Of a stretch of 26,452 nucleotides of DNA, positions 14,353 through 20,493 are shown piece after piece (within the stretch, counting starts at the first letter, position 1; each line of letters opens with the position of its first letter). Below the pieces are notes generated by a model. That model was not told the DNA's origin. It ran no database searches and saw nothing but the letters and a program-made list of their open reading frames with translations. The translations under genes were made by a program, and so were the position numbers. The stretch lies in the IMG/VR virus record IMGVR_UViG_3300027899_000060, positions 1 to 26,452 of that record; one strand, written 5' to 3'. Source of the stretch: a virus.

Positions 14353-14540
14353 TTCTTTAATTGGTATTTATTATTTGTATCCTTATCTATTGAGTACCCT
14401 AATGCCTTGAATAGTTCAAAGTAACGGTACACTGTGCGGTGACTCACTGCCAAGTACCTTGCAATGGTAGTGATGCACCTGTACTTATCCTGCAGGAGCT
14501 CCATGAGTCGGATGCACCTGTACATCTTGTGTTGGTTCAT
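14349..14540 (-). CDS. Small winged-helix-type DNA-binding protein
   Basis: A 63-residue protein, MNQHKMYRCIRLMELLQDKY. Residues 8-50 follow the HTH_11/DeoR pattern: RLMELLQDKYRCITTIARYL, then AVSHRTVYRYFELFKALGYS with a recognition helix around SHRTVYRYF and a short wing ending NNKYQLKK. Probably a phage transcription regulator acting on early operators such as nearby inverted repeats. Start and stop overlap neighbours by 4 nt each. Confidence 0.75.
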   Translation of the reverse strand: MNQHKMYRCIRLMELLQDKYRCITTIARYLAVSHRTVYRYFELFKALGYSIDKDTNNKYQLKK

Positions 14541-14824
14541 TGGTCTGATTTAAAGGTTTCGTTGTTTTCTGAAATTTTAGAAGCCAATCCCCAACTATGC
14601 AACTTACTTCCGTAGTTAGATATAAATCTAAATACATCACCCATGTATGTTTTTTCAGATGGTGTATAAATATAAGTTCCTGCAATAGTTTCCAGTCTTA
14701 ATTTCCAAGTAAATTTATCCTTATAAACTTCTGCATCAAATCCCATACACAACTTTAATTCTTCGGCAATTAAATTACATTTTTCTTCATTATCAATTTT
14801 TAATTCTGCTGCTGTCTGTTTCAT
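14537..14824 (-). CDS. Cassette-like protein MKQTAAE...ETFKSDQ, unknown function
   Basis: A 95-residue protein starting MKQTAAELKIDNEEKC and ending NNETFKSDQ. The first 16 nt and a 22-nt stretch near the end are identical to the neighbouring gene (14825-15040), while the middle is unrelated. The middle here is beta-rich (FTWKLRLETIAGTYIYTPSE). Gene families with a constant MKQTA start and an ETFKS end are common in Bacteroidota phages as I recall; their role is unknown. Confidence 0.65.
   Translation of the reverse strand: MKQTAAELKIDNEEKCNLIAEELKLCMGFDAEVYKDKFTWKLRLETIAGTYIYTPSEKTYMGDVFRFISNYGSKLHSWGLASKISENNETFKSDQ
14544..14565. repeat. 22-bp direct repeat, copy 1 (second copy at 14829-14850)
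   Basis: An exact 22-bp match (TCTGATTTAAAGG... to ...GTTGT) occurs at 14544-14565 and 14829-14850, covering the ends of two adjacent genes. A separate exact 16-bp match at 14809-14824 and 15025-15040 covers their starts. The repeats flank otherwise unrelated coding centres. Confidence 0.85.
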
Positions 14825-15040
14825 TTATTCTGATTTAAAGGTTTCGTTGTAGTATTGTTCTGCATCATAATATTTAACATAAAAATCTGTTCTTTGACCG
14901 TCTTCAACTGCATCTATTATCTGCTCCTTCTCCATTTCTTTGGCTTGGTTCTCAAGTTTATTAATAAATATCCTTGCTTCAGTAGAAACATTTATTTTAT
15001 TAATTTCTTGTACTAACCACTCTACTGCTGTCTGTTTCAT
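14825..15040 (-). CDS. Cassette-like protein MKQTAVE...ETFKSE, unknown function
   Basis: A 71-residue, mostly helical protein: MKQTAVEWLVQEINKINVST, then FINKLENQAKEMEKEQIIDA and YYDAEQYYNETFKSE. It abuts the next gene without a gap. The N-terminal MKQTAVEWLVQE and C-terminal YYNETFKSE match a family I recall from flavobacterial phages. No catalytic motif is seen. Confidence 0.7.
   Translation of the reverse strand: MKQTAVEWLVQEINKINVSTEARIFINKLENQAKEMEKEQIIDAVEDGQRTDFYVKYYDAEQYYNETFKSE
14829..14850. repeat. 22-bp direct repeat, copy 2
   Basis: Identical to 14544-14565. It encodes the ETFKS end of the 15040-14825 gene. The distance between copies (285 bp) equals one gene, so homologous recombination between them would delete or duplicate one gene exactly. 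Confidence 0.85.
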
Positions 15041-15041
15041 A

Positions 15042-15299
15042 TTAACAATATTTATTTAAGTTATCAAATGTTGCTCCTGAGTCAGTCATGATATAGTTAT
15101 GCTGAGTAGCAACTAAAGCTAATATTCCTGTTGAATCTCCAGTAACAAAAGCAAAGATATTCTCATCATCCCTACCATTCATCTCTAAATATTCATTAAA
15201 CTCTTTTTCACTTTCCCTTGTTGTTAAAGTGTAACCCTTTCCTAGGCTAATATTCATCTCATACTTGCCATTTTTACTAATTTTTCTTAATGTATACAT
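15042..15299 (-). CDS. Small protein of unknown function (85 aa)
   Basis: MYTLRKISKNGKYEMNISLG followed by YTLTTRESEKEFNEYLEMNG, IFAFVTGDSTGILALVATQH and NYIMTDSGATFDNLNKYC. The alternating hydrophobic pattern suggests a compact beta-rich fold. The ATG is preceded by an A/T-only leader (AAATAAATATATAT), typical of this genome's non-SD starts, and by an 8-bp inverted repeat at 15318-15341, so the gene may begin an operon. Not recognised. Confidence 0.65.
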   Translation of the reverse strand: MYTLRKISKNGKYEMNISLGKGYTLTTRESEKEFNEYLEMNGRDDENIFAFVTGDSTGILALVATQHNYIMTDSGATFDNLNKYC

Positions 15300-15317
15300 A
15301 TATATATTTATTTATTT

Positions 15318-15341
15318 GTGTGATTAGATACAGAATCACAC
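15318..15341. repeat. 8-bp inverted repeat ahead of the 15299 gene
   Basis: GTGTGATT (15318-15325) and AATCACAC (15334-15341) form a perfect inverted repeat with an 8-nt centre. It lies in the only gap of the 15564-13787 gene series. On the minus strand it is followed by A/T repeats rather than a T-run, so an operator or leader hairpin is more likely than a terminator. On the plus strand TTTTTT follows a few bases later. Confidence 0.45.
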
Positions 15342-15360
15342 TGACTGTTTTTTCTCTATT

Positions 15361-15564
15361 TTAATTATTAAACCCTCCCAAATGTCTGCCTTGACTTTTG
15401 CTTGAGCAGATGAGTCTGCTTTTACGGTCTTGTTGGTTCTCCTCCACGCTCCTTGCGTGAATACTTGATAGTGTATTATCCACATTGTTTATTGCTTTTA
15501 AATAGCGGAAGTATAGTTTCTCATCGAACTTATCCCACCCTGTTAGTATTGCTAAATTTGTCAT
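15361..15564 (-). CDS. Small protein of unknown function (67 aa)
   Basis: MTNLAILTGWDKFDEKLYFR followed by YLKAINNVDNTLSSIHARSV and a polar, basic end (ENQQDRKSRLICSSKSQGRH). The start overlaps the 32-residue microprotein's stop as ATGA. The N-terminal half looks like a real helical fold; the C-terminal half is low in hydrophobics. Not recognised. Confidence 0.5.
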   Translation of the reverse strand: MTNLAILTGWDKFDEKLYFRYLKAINNVDNTLSSIHARSVEENQQDRKSRLICSSKSQGRHLGGFNN

Positions 15565-15659
15565 CCTACTACTCCTATGATTACAAGGAAGGTTGTCACT
15601 GCCAATGCTACGGCTCCCATTATAAGGCAGTCAACTATTGCTTTTTGATTCTCAGTCAT
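15561..15659 (-). CDS. 32-residue single-pass membrane microprotein
   Basis: A hand-read frame: ATG at 15659, TGA at 15563-15561. The product starts MTENQKAIVDCLIMGAVALA and continues as one hydrophobic helix to the end (TTFLVIIGVVG). It begins 2 nt after the zinc-ribbon gene's stop and ends in an ATGA overlap with the next gene, so it is tightly coupled. A membrane-acting early peptide is likely. Confidence 0.55.
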   Translation of the reverse strand: MTENQKAIVDCLIMGAVALAVTTFLVIIGVVG

Positions 15660-15661
15660 GG

Positions 15662-16006
15662 TTATAAGTTTTGAAGGTTAGCTTTATACATCTCAAGTCT
15701 CGCAAGTGCACGGGCTTGTATTTGAAGTCTGTGCTTGTAACGTGCCATAAAATCAGGTAGCATCTCAAACTTAGCAACCATCTTGATGTTGTCAGATGTC
15801 AATCTAATACGAGTGATCATGCCATCAATCATATCCTGAGCATCCATAATAGCCTCATCTAATGCATCCTGGTCATGTACCTTACCTTCCTCACAGTAAT
15901 CACATGCCCATACCTCATCTCTTGATGGGTGATTATCCCATGAGTTGTTTCTGCCTTGTATACCAGTGCCCTCGCATGTGGTACATTCTTTAATAAACTG
16001 TTTCAT
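15662..16006 (-). CDS. Zinc-ribbon protein (DnaJ-like CxxCxGxG), 114 aa
   Basis: MKQFIKECTTCEGTGIQGRN opens with CTTCEGTG, and a second CDYCEEG follows at about residues 35-41. Together these form a four-cysteine zinc ribbon like those of DnaJ central domains and other nucleic-acid or protein-binding modules. The remainder (ALDEAIMDAQDMIDGMITRI, then ARYKHRLQIQARALARLEMY) is helical. First gene of the early accessory block, with a TAnnTTTG box 27 nt upstream. Not DnaJ itself; possibly an adaptor. Confidence 0.7.
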   Translation of the reverse strand: MKQFIKECTTCEGTGIQGRNNSWDNHPSRDEVWACDYCEEGKVHDQDALDEAIMDAQDMIDGMITRIRLTSDNIKMVAKFEMLPDFMARYKHRLQIQARALARLEMYKANLQNL

Positions 16007-16032
16007 ATTACTTTGTGTTATTGATTACCTTA

Positions 16033-16040
16033 CAAATGTA
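16033..16040 (-). promoter_or_regulatory. Candidate host-type early promoter
   Basis: TACATTTG on the minus strand matches TAnnTTTG and would start RNA near 16026, about 20 nt upstream of the ATG at 16006. No -33 TTTG box is visible at standard spacing. Confidence 0.4.
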
Positions 16041-16130
16041 GTCAAATTTTCTTAACTGAAAAATTTAATTAACAATTTGAGTAAAAATAATTGTAATTTA
16101 TAATGATTCTAAATAAGATTATCAGGTCTT

Positions 16131-16184
16131 GGCGGGATAAGGCGGGATAATTAATGTCTAAAGAATGTCTAAAAAATGTCTAAA
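16131..16184. repeat. Tandem short repeats (2 x GGCGGGATAA, 3 x AATGTCTAAA)
   Basis: GGCGGGATAA occurs back to back at 16131-16140 and 16141-16150. AATGTCTAAA follows at 16153-16162, 16164-16173 and 16175-16184, spaced exactly 11 bp. One helical turn per repeat suggests cooperative protein binding on one DNA face: an operator array for the early block or a second replication-related site. Confidence 0.7.
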
Positions 16185-16195
16185 ATTAGGCATAG

Positions 16196-16219
16196 AAAAA
16201 CCCCTCTTGTGAAGGGGTT
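16196..16219 (-). terminator. Rho-independent terminator after the lysis operon
   Basis: AACCCCT (16199-16205) pairs with AGGGGTT (16213-16219) around a 7-nt loop. On the minus strand five T residues (16200-16196) include the base of the stem. It would end transcripts that pass through the 16562-16320 gene. Confidence 0.75.
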
Positions 16220-16319
16220 AGGGGTGACTTGCTAACTGTTCTAATGGTAAGTATGCAGGTACTGTTAATCAAATCTATTTTTCGTTAACACGTTTTATAT
16301 ATATGTTAACACAAAGGTA
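16220..16319 (-). other. Untranslated stretch between the lysis operon and its terminator
   Basis: No coding frame is seen. Two TAnnTTTG matches point left: TACCTTTG (16319-16312) and TAGATTTG (16277-16270). Both lie upstream of the terminator at 16196-16219, so unless that terminator is bypassed they would yield only short RNAs of roughly 60-110 nt. GTTAAC sites occur twice (about 16285 and 16305). The gap from 16007 to 16319 as a whole holds the early promoter candidate, the tandem repeats, the terminator and this stretch. Confidence 0.3.
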
Positions 16320-16562
16320 CTATTTCTTTTTAAACCGCTTCACAATGAACTTGGAAGCTAAGGTTGCAAGGGCTTTAAGGAACTTATTTTCTGACTGCAC
16401 CTCTACCTTCGTGCCAGTCTCATCCTTAGTGATGTGCACATCCACTTTTTTACCATCATACTTGAGGTCATGGTTAGTGCCATCCTTGTGATACTCTATT
16501 TCTGCCTTGTTGGTCTCAATGATTACATCAACTTTGCGAGGTCTGCCTACTTTCTTTGCCAT
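16320..16562 (-). CDS. Small basic protein with GRPRK motif (80 aa)
   Basis: MAKKVGRPRKVDVIIETNKA, then beta-like repeats rich in Lys, Asp and Thr (DLKYDGKKVDVHITKDETGT) and a basic helical end (FLKALATLASKFIVKRFKKK). The GRPRK core resembles an AT-hook minor-groove DNA binder, but this opening also occurs in unrelated phage proteins. It is the last gene of the portal-lysis operon, 1 nt after the lytic-enzyme gene, followed by a terminator. Function unknown. Confidence 0.65.
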   Translation of the reverse strand: MAKKVGRPRKVDVIIETNKAEIEYHKDGTNHDLKYDGKKVDVHITKDETGTKVEVQSENKFLKALATLASKFIVKRFKKK

Positions 16563-16563
16563 G

Positions 16564-17112
16564 TTAAAATTCGTTTATAAGTGCTATTGTTACTCTTGCA
16601 TAGTCTTTTGCCATCTTGACCATGCGCTCATAGTCTGGGTTGTTATTAAGGACCAGGCATCCCTCTGACCAACCTCCTATCTTAGTTGCTACCTGTTGGC
16701 TGCCCTTGTTATAGGTTGCCCCATGTATATTCATGAAGATAATGTTATCCATTAGCTTAGTAGTTGGGTTAGTCTTACCATCTGTAGTGTAGTCTCTACG
16801 ATATGGCACCTTAGCAACCTGCCTAAGTGCTTCCATCTTACCCTTGTGAAGTCCATAAGCATAGGCATCATAGTTCCAACGGTCAGCTTCCATGACAGCA
16901 GTACCCTTGTTGCCCTTGTTAGTGGTGCATGAGGTAACGAATTGGAAGTCTGAGCCAATCCAGGCATATACTTTGTCATCAAACACATCATTTGCATCCT
17001 CATTTGACCGCACGAATAGCAGCCACATGCCAGATGGTATGTTCTTATAGGTAGGTAGTGACTTGACTCTTGCAAGTAGTTCCTTGTCTGTGTAGTTTTT
17101 AACGTTGCTCAT
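16564..17112 (-). CDS. Putative lytic enzyme with L,D-transpeptidase-like motif
   Basis: A 182-residue protein after the holin. The C-terminal half has NIHGATYNKGSQQVATKIGG followed by WSEGCLV: H130 and S149-E-G-C152 with an 18-residue gap. This resembles the HG...SxGC signature of L,D-transpeptidase/YkuD-fold enzymes, with Cys as nucleophile. In phages this fold has been adapted as an endolysin. Asp/Tyr-rich upstream parts (DRWNYDAYAYGLHKGKMEAL) probably form the substrate groove. There is no signal peptide, so it would need the holin to reach the cell wall. The gene overlaps the holin gene by 14 nt. Endolysin is the best call from context. Confidence 0.65.
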   Translation of the reverse strand: MSNVKNYTDKELLARVKSLPTYKNIPSGMWLLFVRSNEDANDVFDDKVYAWIGSDFQFVTSCTTNKGNKGTAVMEADRWNYDAYAYGLHKGKMEALRQVAKVPYRRDYTTDGKTNPTTKLMDNIIFMNIHGATYNKGSQQVATKIGGWSEGCLVLNNNPDYERMVKMAKDYARVTIALINEF

Positions 17113-17314
17113 TGCTTTCTACTGTTAATTGTGATAGTGTAGCCGCCACAGTACCCACTGTAATAGCGTAGGATGCAACAGTTACTACTGCAACAGGTAA
17201 AGTTATAGGTGCAGTCACGATAACGCCTGCAATGGCTCCTATTGTGATTGCTATTTTCTGCACTCTCTTCCAGAACTTTGGAGTAGGAGCGGACCATCTT
17301 TGTGCTATGCTCAT
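17099..17314 (-). CDS. Holin-like membrane protein
   Basis: A 71-residue protein: a basic N-terminus (MSIAQRWSAPTPKFWKRVQK) followed by two hydrophobic segments, IAITIGAIAGVIVTAPITLP and VAVVTVASYAITVGTVAATL, separated by a Pro-containing turn, with a polar end. Opening with SIA-RW--PTPKFWKRV is a pattern I recall for holins of Bacteroidota phages. It lies between a membrane-anchored coiled-coil gene and the lytic enzyme, as expected for a lysis cassette. The start overlaps the upstream stop by 4 nt. Confidence 0.75.
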   Translation of the reverse strand: MSIAQRWSAPTPKFWKRVQKIAITIGAIAGVIVTAPITLPVAVVTVASYAITVGTVAATLSQLTVESNEQR

Positions 17315-17601
17315 CTTGTTAGTTGTACTTCAATTAATTTCTTTACTGACTGAGTTAATTCACTGATTTGTTCTGCCAGGTGCTTAATCTCAAGCTGAGT
17401 CATTTTCTCAATGGCTTCATACTTAAACCTGGACTCATTGTCTACCAGTTCAATCTTACCTTTGAGCCTACCTTGAGTCTCAATTATTCTCTTTTGCTCT
17501 TCTGCTAATGCTTTTATATCTGAGTGCACCCCTTTAAGGAAGTATGCTACACCCGAAATGAGTATTGTTATTATTGTGAAGGCTATTTCGTTGAAGTTCA
17601 T
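17311..17601 (-). CDS. Membrane-anchored coiled-coil protein of the lysis cassette
   Basis: A 96-residue protein with one N-terminal membrane helix (about 6-24: IAFTIITILISGVAYFL) and a long heptad-like helix (DIKALAEEQKRIIETQGRLK to QLEIKHLAEQISELTQSVKK). Such proteins precede holins in many phages and may act as antiholin, spanin-like or holin partner. It overlaps neighbours by 1 and 4 nt. No Cys lipobox is present, so it is not an outer-membrane spanin. Confidence 0.7.
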   Translation of the reverse strand: MNFNEIAFTIITILISGVAYFLKGVHSDIKALAEEQKRIIETQGRLKGKIELVDNESRFKYEAIEKMTQLEIKHLAEQISELTQSVKKLIEVQLTR

Positions 17602-18167
17602 TACAGTATCAGTATTGAGTTATTATATCCGTTCTCTCTCATCCCACCACATGGGCATCCACTATGGCATACACCCACACAGTCACAGATGCATCTATCT
17701 ATCATAGGTCGTAGGTCAGTATCTCTGTTGGCAGGGTCAGTGAACTCAGGGAACAAGTCTCTGTTAGCTACTAAGTACCTGATCAAACGTTGCTCAAAAA
17801 ATGAAGCCTTCTGTGCGTAGTGCTCCATGCCAAAGGCAACCTCAGACCGTCCTACAGATGCAGAGAAGTCTCCGAACTGAGTCTGTAATCCTTTGTTCTT
17901 AAGTTGGTAAGTCAATCCAAACACCGCATCCTCTGCACTCCTCCATGCTATCACTGGCTGTATGAAGCCAACAAGGGTCTCCTCATCTGGATTCAATGAT
18001 TGAGCGTTGTATGCTGCAAGTAGATAGTTGTAGAACAACGTACCCAGGATAGGCATTACTCTAAGCTGGGCTTGTGTTGCTATATATGGAGTCACATCCG
18101 TTACATCAACATTCGCTGTGATAGGTGTGTTAGTTTTGAGATATGTCTCTGTTATAAAGTAGTTCAT
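17601..18167 (-). CDS. Probable head-tail adaptor with Cys-rich tail
   Basis: A 188-residue protein directly after the portal (4-nt overlap). The first 155 residues are helical (MNYFITETYLKTNTPITANV, then YIATQAQLRVMPILGTLFYN and AEDAVFGLTYQLKNKGLQTQ) and recall the DUF6712-like proteins encoded beside the portal in Bacteroidota phages, probably head-tail connectors; the family name is from memory. The C-terminus has six cysteines in 15 residues (C159, C161, C163, C167, C171, C173; CICDCVGVCHSGCPC), an unusual possible metal-binding or disulfide-linked tip. Confidence 0.6.
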   Translation of the reverse strand: MNYFITETYLKTNTPITANVDVTDVTPYIATQAQLRVMPILGTLFYNYLLAAYNAQSLNPDEETLVGFIQPVIAWRSAEDAVFGLTYQLKNKGLQTQFGDFSASVGRSEVAFGMEHYAQKASFFEQRLIRYLVANRDLFPEFTDPANRDTDLRPMIDRCICDCVGVCHSGCPCGGMRENGYNNSILIL

Positions 18168-19474
18168 AGTGCAGGTGTTTCTGTTGGTATGATGTCACCA
18201 CCTTCTATAGGAGGTAAGGATGCCAGGGCTCTGACCTCGTTTGGAGTCATTGCATTCAATACTTTAGTTGCTACCAATGGACTCAATGAGTTGATGGCAT
18301 CGGATGTCTTGGATGCATCACCTTCTATCTCTACAATAGTCTCATTGATTATCTGGAAGTTGTTGATCATGTACTTACCTGGTATCTTAGCTATCAATAG
18401 GAGCTCATTTACGATGTTTTCTACCTCGTTTCTCAATGGCATTACTACATTTTTCTCAAATACAACATAAGCCTGCTTGATGTCAGCACCACCACCAAGT
18501 GAGCCAGTGGTACGTACACCCATAAGGATAGGGTCAATTGTATGTGAGAAGCATATCTGCTCAGTGTTGAGTGCAGATGCCTCATGGAAGAGCTTATCAT
18601 TGTTATTTACGGGTAGAGCTTCAATTTTTGGTAGTTGGTCTGAGTTGTTTGCAAAGAATGCAACAGCCTTACCAGCATTAGCCGCACCTTTCAACCTATC
18701 AATGGTGTTCTTAATCATTGACTTCTCCTCCTCACTCTGTGGTCTCTTAGGGAACATCATAGCAAAGGATGGAAATATTGAGTTTTGGATGTTAGCCTTA
18801 GCAAAGTAGCTCAACTCACCAGATAAAAAAGCAAAGTTCAAAGCAGATGTATATTGAGGTAAAGGATACCACTCCTGACCCAAGGTCATTAACTCATAAC
18901 AGTATAACTGCTCCAAGTCAGTGCAGGTAGGATGGTATTTCTTGATAGGTGTAACATCAATACGGGCACTCCAGTCATCACAAAGGAAGTAAGTTATCTT
19001 ATCCCTTGCCACTCTGACCTTCTCAGGTGATACATTCTCAATCTTATATAGATCACCCTTCTTATTGTAGCATAACTTGAAGTAAACTCTATGATGTACT
19101 ATCAGTTGCTGAGTAAGTGCCTTATCAACCTTGCCTAATTTAATCTTTTTTTCAAAGGTGTATAGCTTAAGCTTGTCATCATTTGACATCTTCTCAGTCT
19201 CAAGGGTGTATCCTCCACCTATTACAGCGTTGGTCTTGAAGTCCACTATAGCACCATGTAAAGGTGAGGTGTAGTACAGTTGATTAAGTAGCTCAGGGAA
19301 CTGATTATCCTGACCAAACGGAATGTATCCTGCCACCTGGTATCTACCATTTACATAAGGCAGAGATAAGTTTGCACCTCCTACCTTCTGGAAGGGTGTA
19401 CTGAATGATTGATATCCCTCTATCACCTCATGTGCTTGAGGCTTACTGCCTACGAATCTACTATACCATGCCAT
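18164..19474 (-). CDS. Portal protein
   Basis: A 436-residue protein that forms the ring at the capsid vertex through which DNA passes. Recognisable features are an N-terminal clip-proximal part (QFPELLNQLYYTSPLHGAIV), a wing with NVSPEKVRVARDKITYFLCD, and the helical crown-side FSHTIDPILMGVRTTGSLGG followed by ADIKQAYVVFEKNVVMPLRN. The 'DP-L-G---------G-' and 'FE--V--P--N--' signatures are typical of SPP1/PBSX-type portals. Length is normal. It overlaps its upstream neighbour by 1 nt and the adaptor by 4 nt. Unusually, it lies after capsid and tail-tube genes and 13 kb from the terminase. Confidence 0.9.
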   Translation of the reverse strand: MAWYSRFVGSKPQAHEVIEGYQSFSTPFQKVGGANLSLPYVNGRYQVAGYIPFGQDNQFPELLNQLYYTSPLHGAIVDFKTNAVIGGGYTLETEKMSNDDKLKLYTFEKKIKLGKVDKALTQQLIVHHRVYFKLCYNKKGDLYKIENVSPEKVRVARDKITYFLCDDWSARIDVTPIKKYHPTCTDLEQLYCYELMTLGQEWYPLPQYTSALNFAFLSGELSYFAKANIQNSIFPSFAMMFPKRPQSEEEKSMIKNTIDRLKGAANAGKAVAFFANNSDQLPKIEALPVNNNDKLFHEASALNTEQICFSHTIDPILMGVRTTGSLGGGADIKQAYVVFEKNVVMPLRNEVENIVNELLLIAKIPGKYMINNFQIINETIVEIEGDASKTSDAINSLSPLVATKVLNAMTPNEVRALASLPPIEGGDIIPTETPAL

Positions 19475-19809
19475 TAGTCATATATTGAATTAGTTACTAC
19501 TCCTGCCACAACAAGTCTACCCTCTTCAATCATGGTCAAGCCAGTTGGATCAAGGGTGGGTGTTGAGCTCTGATACACCTTGTATCTATACTGACCCTTC
19601 ACGAAGTCAATATCTGTAGGCTCATCTATTGTGAACAGGTTATATCTTGATGTCCAGGATGAGGTATCAGTACCTTCCCAGTAGATTGGGTTGGATGTAG
19701 TGTTGAACTCATCCTCAAACTCAAATAAATAGTAAGGGTTGGGGATAGTTGTGACCTCTGTAAGAGTCAACACAAAGCTATTAACCTGACCTTTCTCAAG
19801 ATATATCAT
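19474..19809 (-). CDS. Small virion-operon protein (111 aa)
   Basis: MIYLEKGQVNSFVLTLTEVT followed by NPYYLFEFEDEF, RYNLFTIDEPTDID and GQYRYKVYQSS, an all-beta layout ending RLVVAGVVTNSIYD. I recall this short protein beside portal genes in Bacteroidota phages and think it is structural, but the role is unknown. Its ATG abuts the fourth copy of the late promoter element and its stop overlaps the portal ATG, so it leads the portal-lysis operon. Confidence 0.75.
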   Translation of the reverse strand: MIYLEKGQVNSFVLTLTEVTTIPNPYYLFEFEDEFNTTSNPIYWEGTDTSSWTSRYNLFTIDEPTDIDFVKGQYRYKVYQSSTPTLDPTGLTMIEEGRLVVAGVVTNSIYD

Positions 19810-19845
19810 ACCTATATTGTATTACGTGTGAGTAATAATTAAAAA
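19810..19845 (-). promoter_or_regulatory. Putative phage late promoter D
   Basis: TTTTTAAT (19845-19838), 16 nt spacer, TACAATATAGGT (19821-19810), then the ATG at 19809. Its T-rich upstream box is the T-run of the preceding terminator. Confidence 0.6.
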
Positions 19846-19865
19846 AGCCCCACCGAAGTGAGGCT
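19841..19865 (-). terminator. Rho-independent terminator after the tail-tube gene
   Basis: On the minus strand AGCCTCAC (19865-19858), loop TTCG, GTGGGGCT (19853-19846), then TTTTT (19845-19841). The stem has 8 bp with one G-T pair and a stable UUCG tetraloop. It ends the capsid operon just before late promoter D. Confidence 0.9.
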
Positions 19866-19887
19866 CTTAGTTATAATCTATGGCAGA

Positions 19888-20436
19888 TTAAGGAGCAGGT
19901 ACAGGTACAGGAGGCTCAGTGATAGGACCTAAAATAGCCTCATCAACTACGTATGACAAAGTCTCATTCTCCGCTATCAGTGTAACGGAATATTTACTTC
20001 CATCCGCGCGAGCTGTTCCAGAACCTTCACCCGTTGCAGATAACTGCAAGAATGGGAAGTACCACCAAATGCCATTAGCATCTAATAATAAACCAGTAAG
20101 GTATCTTTGACCACCAGCTAAGATTTGAATAGCTCTTGACTTCTCTTGTTGTCTTCTGTGGAACATCAAGTTGATAGTCTGAGTAACGTAGCTTGAGCCG
20201 TTAATTAAGTCAATTGCAGACTCCTCTGTGTAAGATGAAGTGTTGCGTTTGAACTCAAGTTCAATGAAAGGCATTAAAGGGTCAACTAATGTGATACCGT
20301 CTACCTCCCATTTAGTTCCAGTCTCATCTGTAGAAATAGATGCGATGTTATCTTGTTCTGTTACAAAGAACCTATAGATACCACCTGAGTTGTTGTCGCA
20401 ACTTTTTTCGATTGTTTCTAATGTAATACAAGCCAT
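19888..20436 (-). CDS. Probable major tail tube protein
   Basis: A 182-residue protein beginning MACITLETIEKSCDNNSGGI with FFVTEQDNIASI, a central helix-like INLMFHRRQQEKSRAIQILA and a closing beta region (LQLSATGEGSGTARADGSKY, then SVTLIAENETLSYVVDEA). The GSGTARADGSKYSVTL ending is characteristic of tail-tube-like proteins in Bacteroidota phages as I recall. The C-terminus is a proline-rich tail (PPVPVPAP). It follows the capsid gene after a weak terminator, consistent with high but separately tuned output. A capsid decoration role is the alternative. Confidence 0.6.
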   Translation of the reverse strand: MACITLETIEKSCDNNSGGIYRFFVTEQDNIASISTDETGTKWEVDGITLVDPLMPFIELEFKRNTSSYTEESAIDLINGSSYVTQTINLMFHRRQQEKSRAIQILAGGQRYLTGLLLDANGIWWYFPFLQLSATGEGSGTARADGSKYSVTLIAENETLSYVVDEAILGPITEPPVPVPAP

Positions 20437-20456
20437 TTGTGTAATTTTTTATGTGT

Positions 20457-20486
20457 TAAAAATAGGGGGACACTTACTGCCCCCCT
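20457..20486 (-). terminator. Weak terminator between capsid and tail-tube genes
   Basis: On the minus strand AGGGGG (20486-20481), an 11-nt loop, CCCCCT (20469-20464), then ATTTTT. The 6-bp stem could cause partial termination after the capsid gene and so raise capsid over tail-tube mRNA. Confidence 0.65.
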
Positions 20487-20493
20487 TTATATT

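Noticed and set aside
16270-16277. TAGATTTG box as promoter for the early genes
   Set aside because: A terminator at 16196-16219 lies directly downstream, so it would give only about 60 nt of RNA; TACATTTG at 16033-16040 is better placed.
16752-17075. 107-codon minus-strand frame
   Set aside because: Out-of-frame shadow of the lytic-enzyme gene, which has motif and context support.
17524-17820. Plus-strand 98-codon frame
   Set aside because: Antisense to the adaptor and coiled-coil genes; His/Cys/Ser-rich product with no start context.
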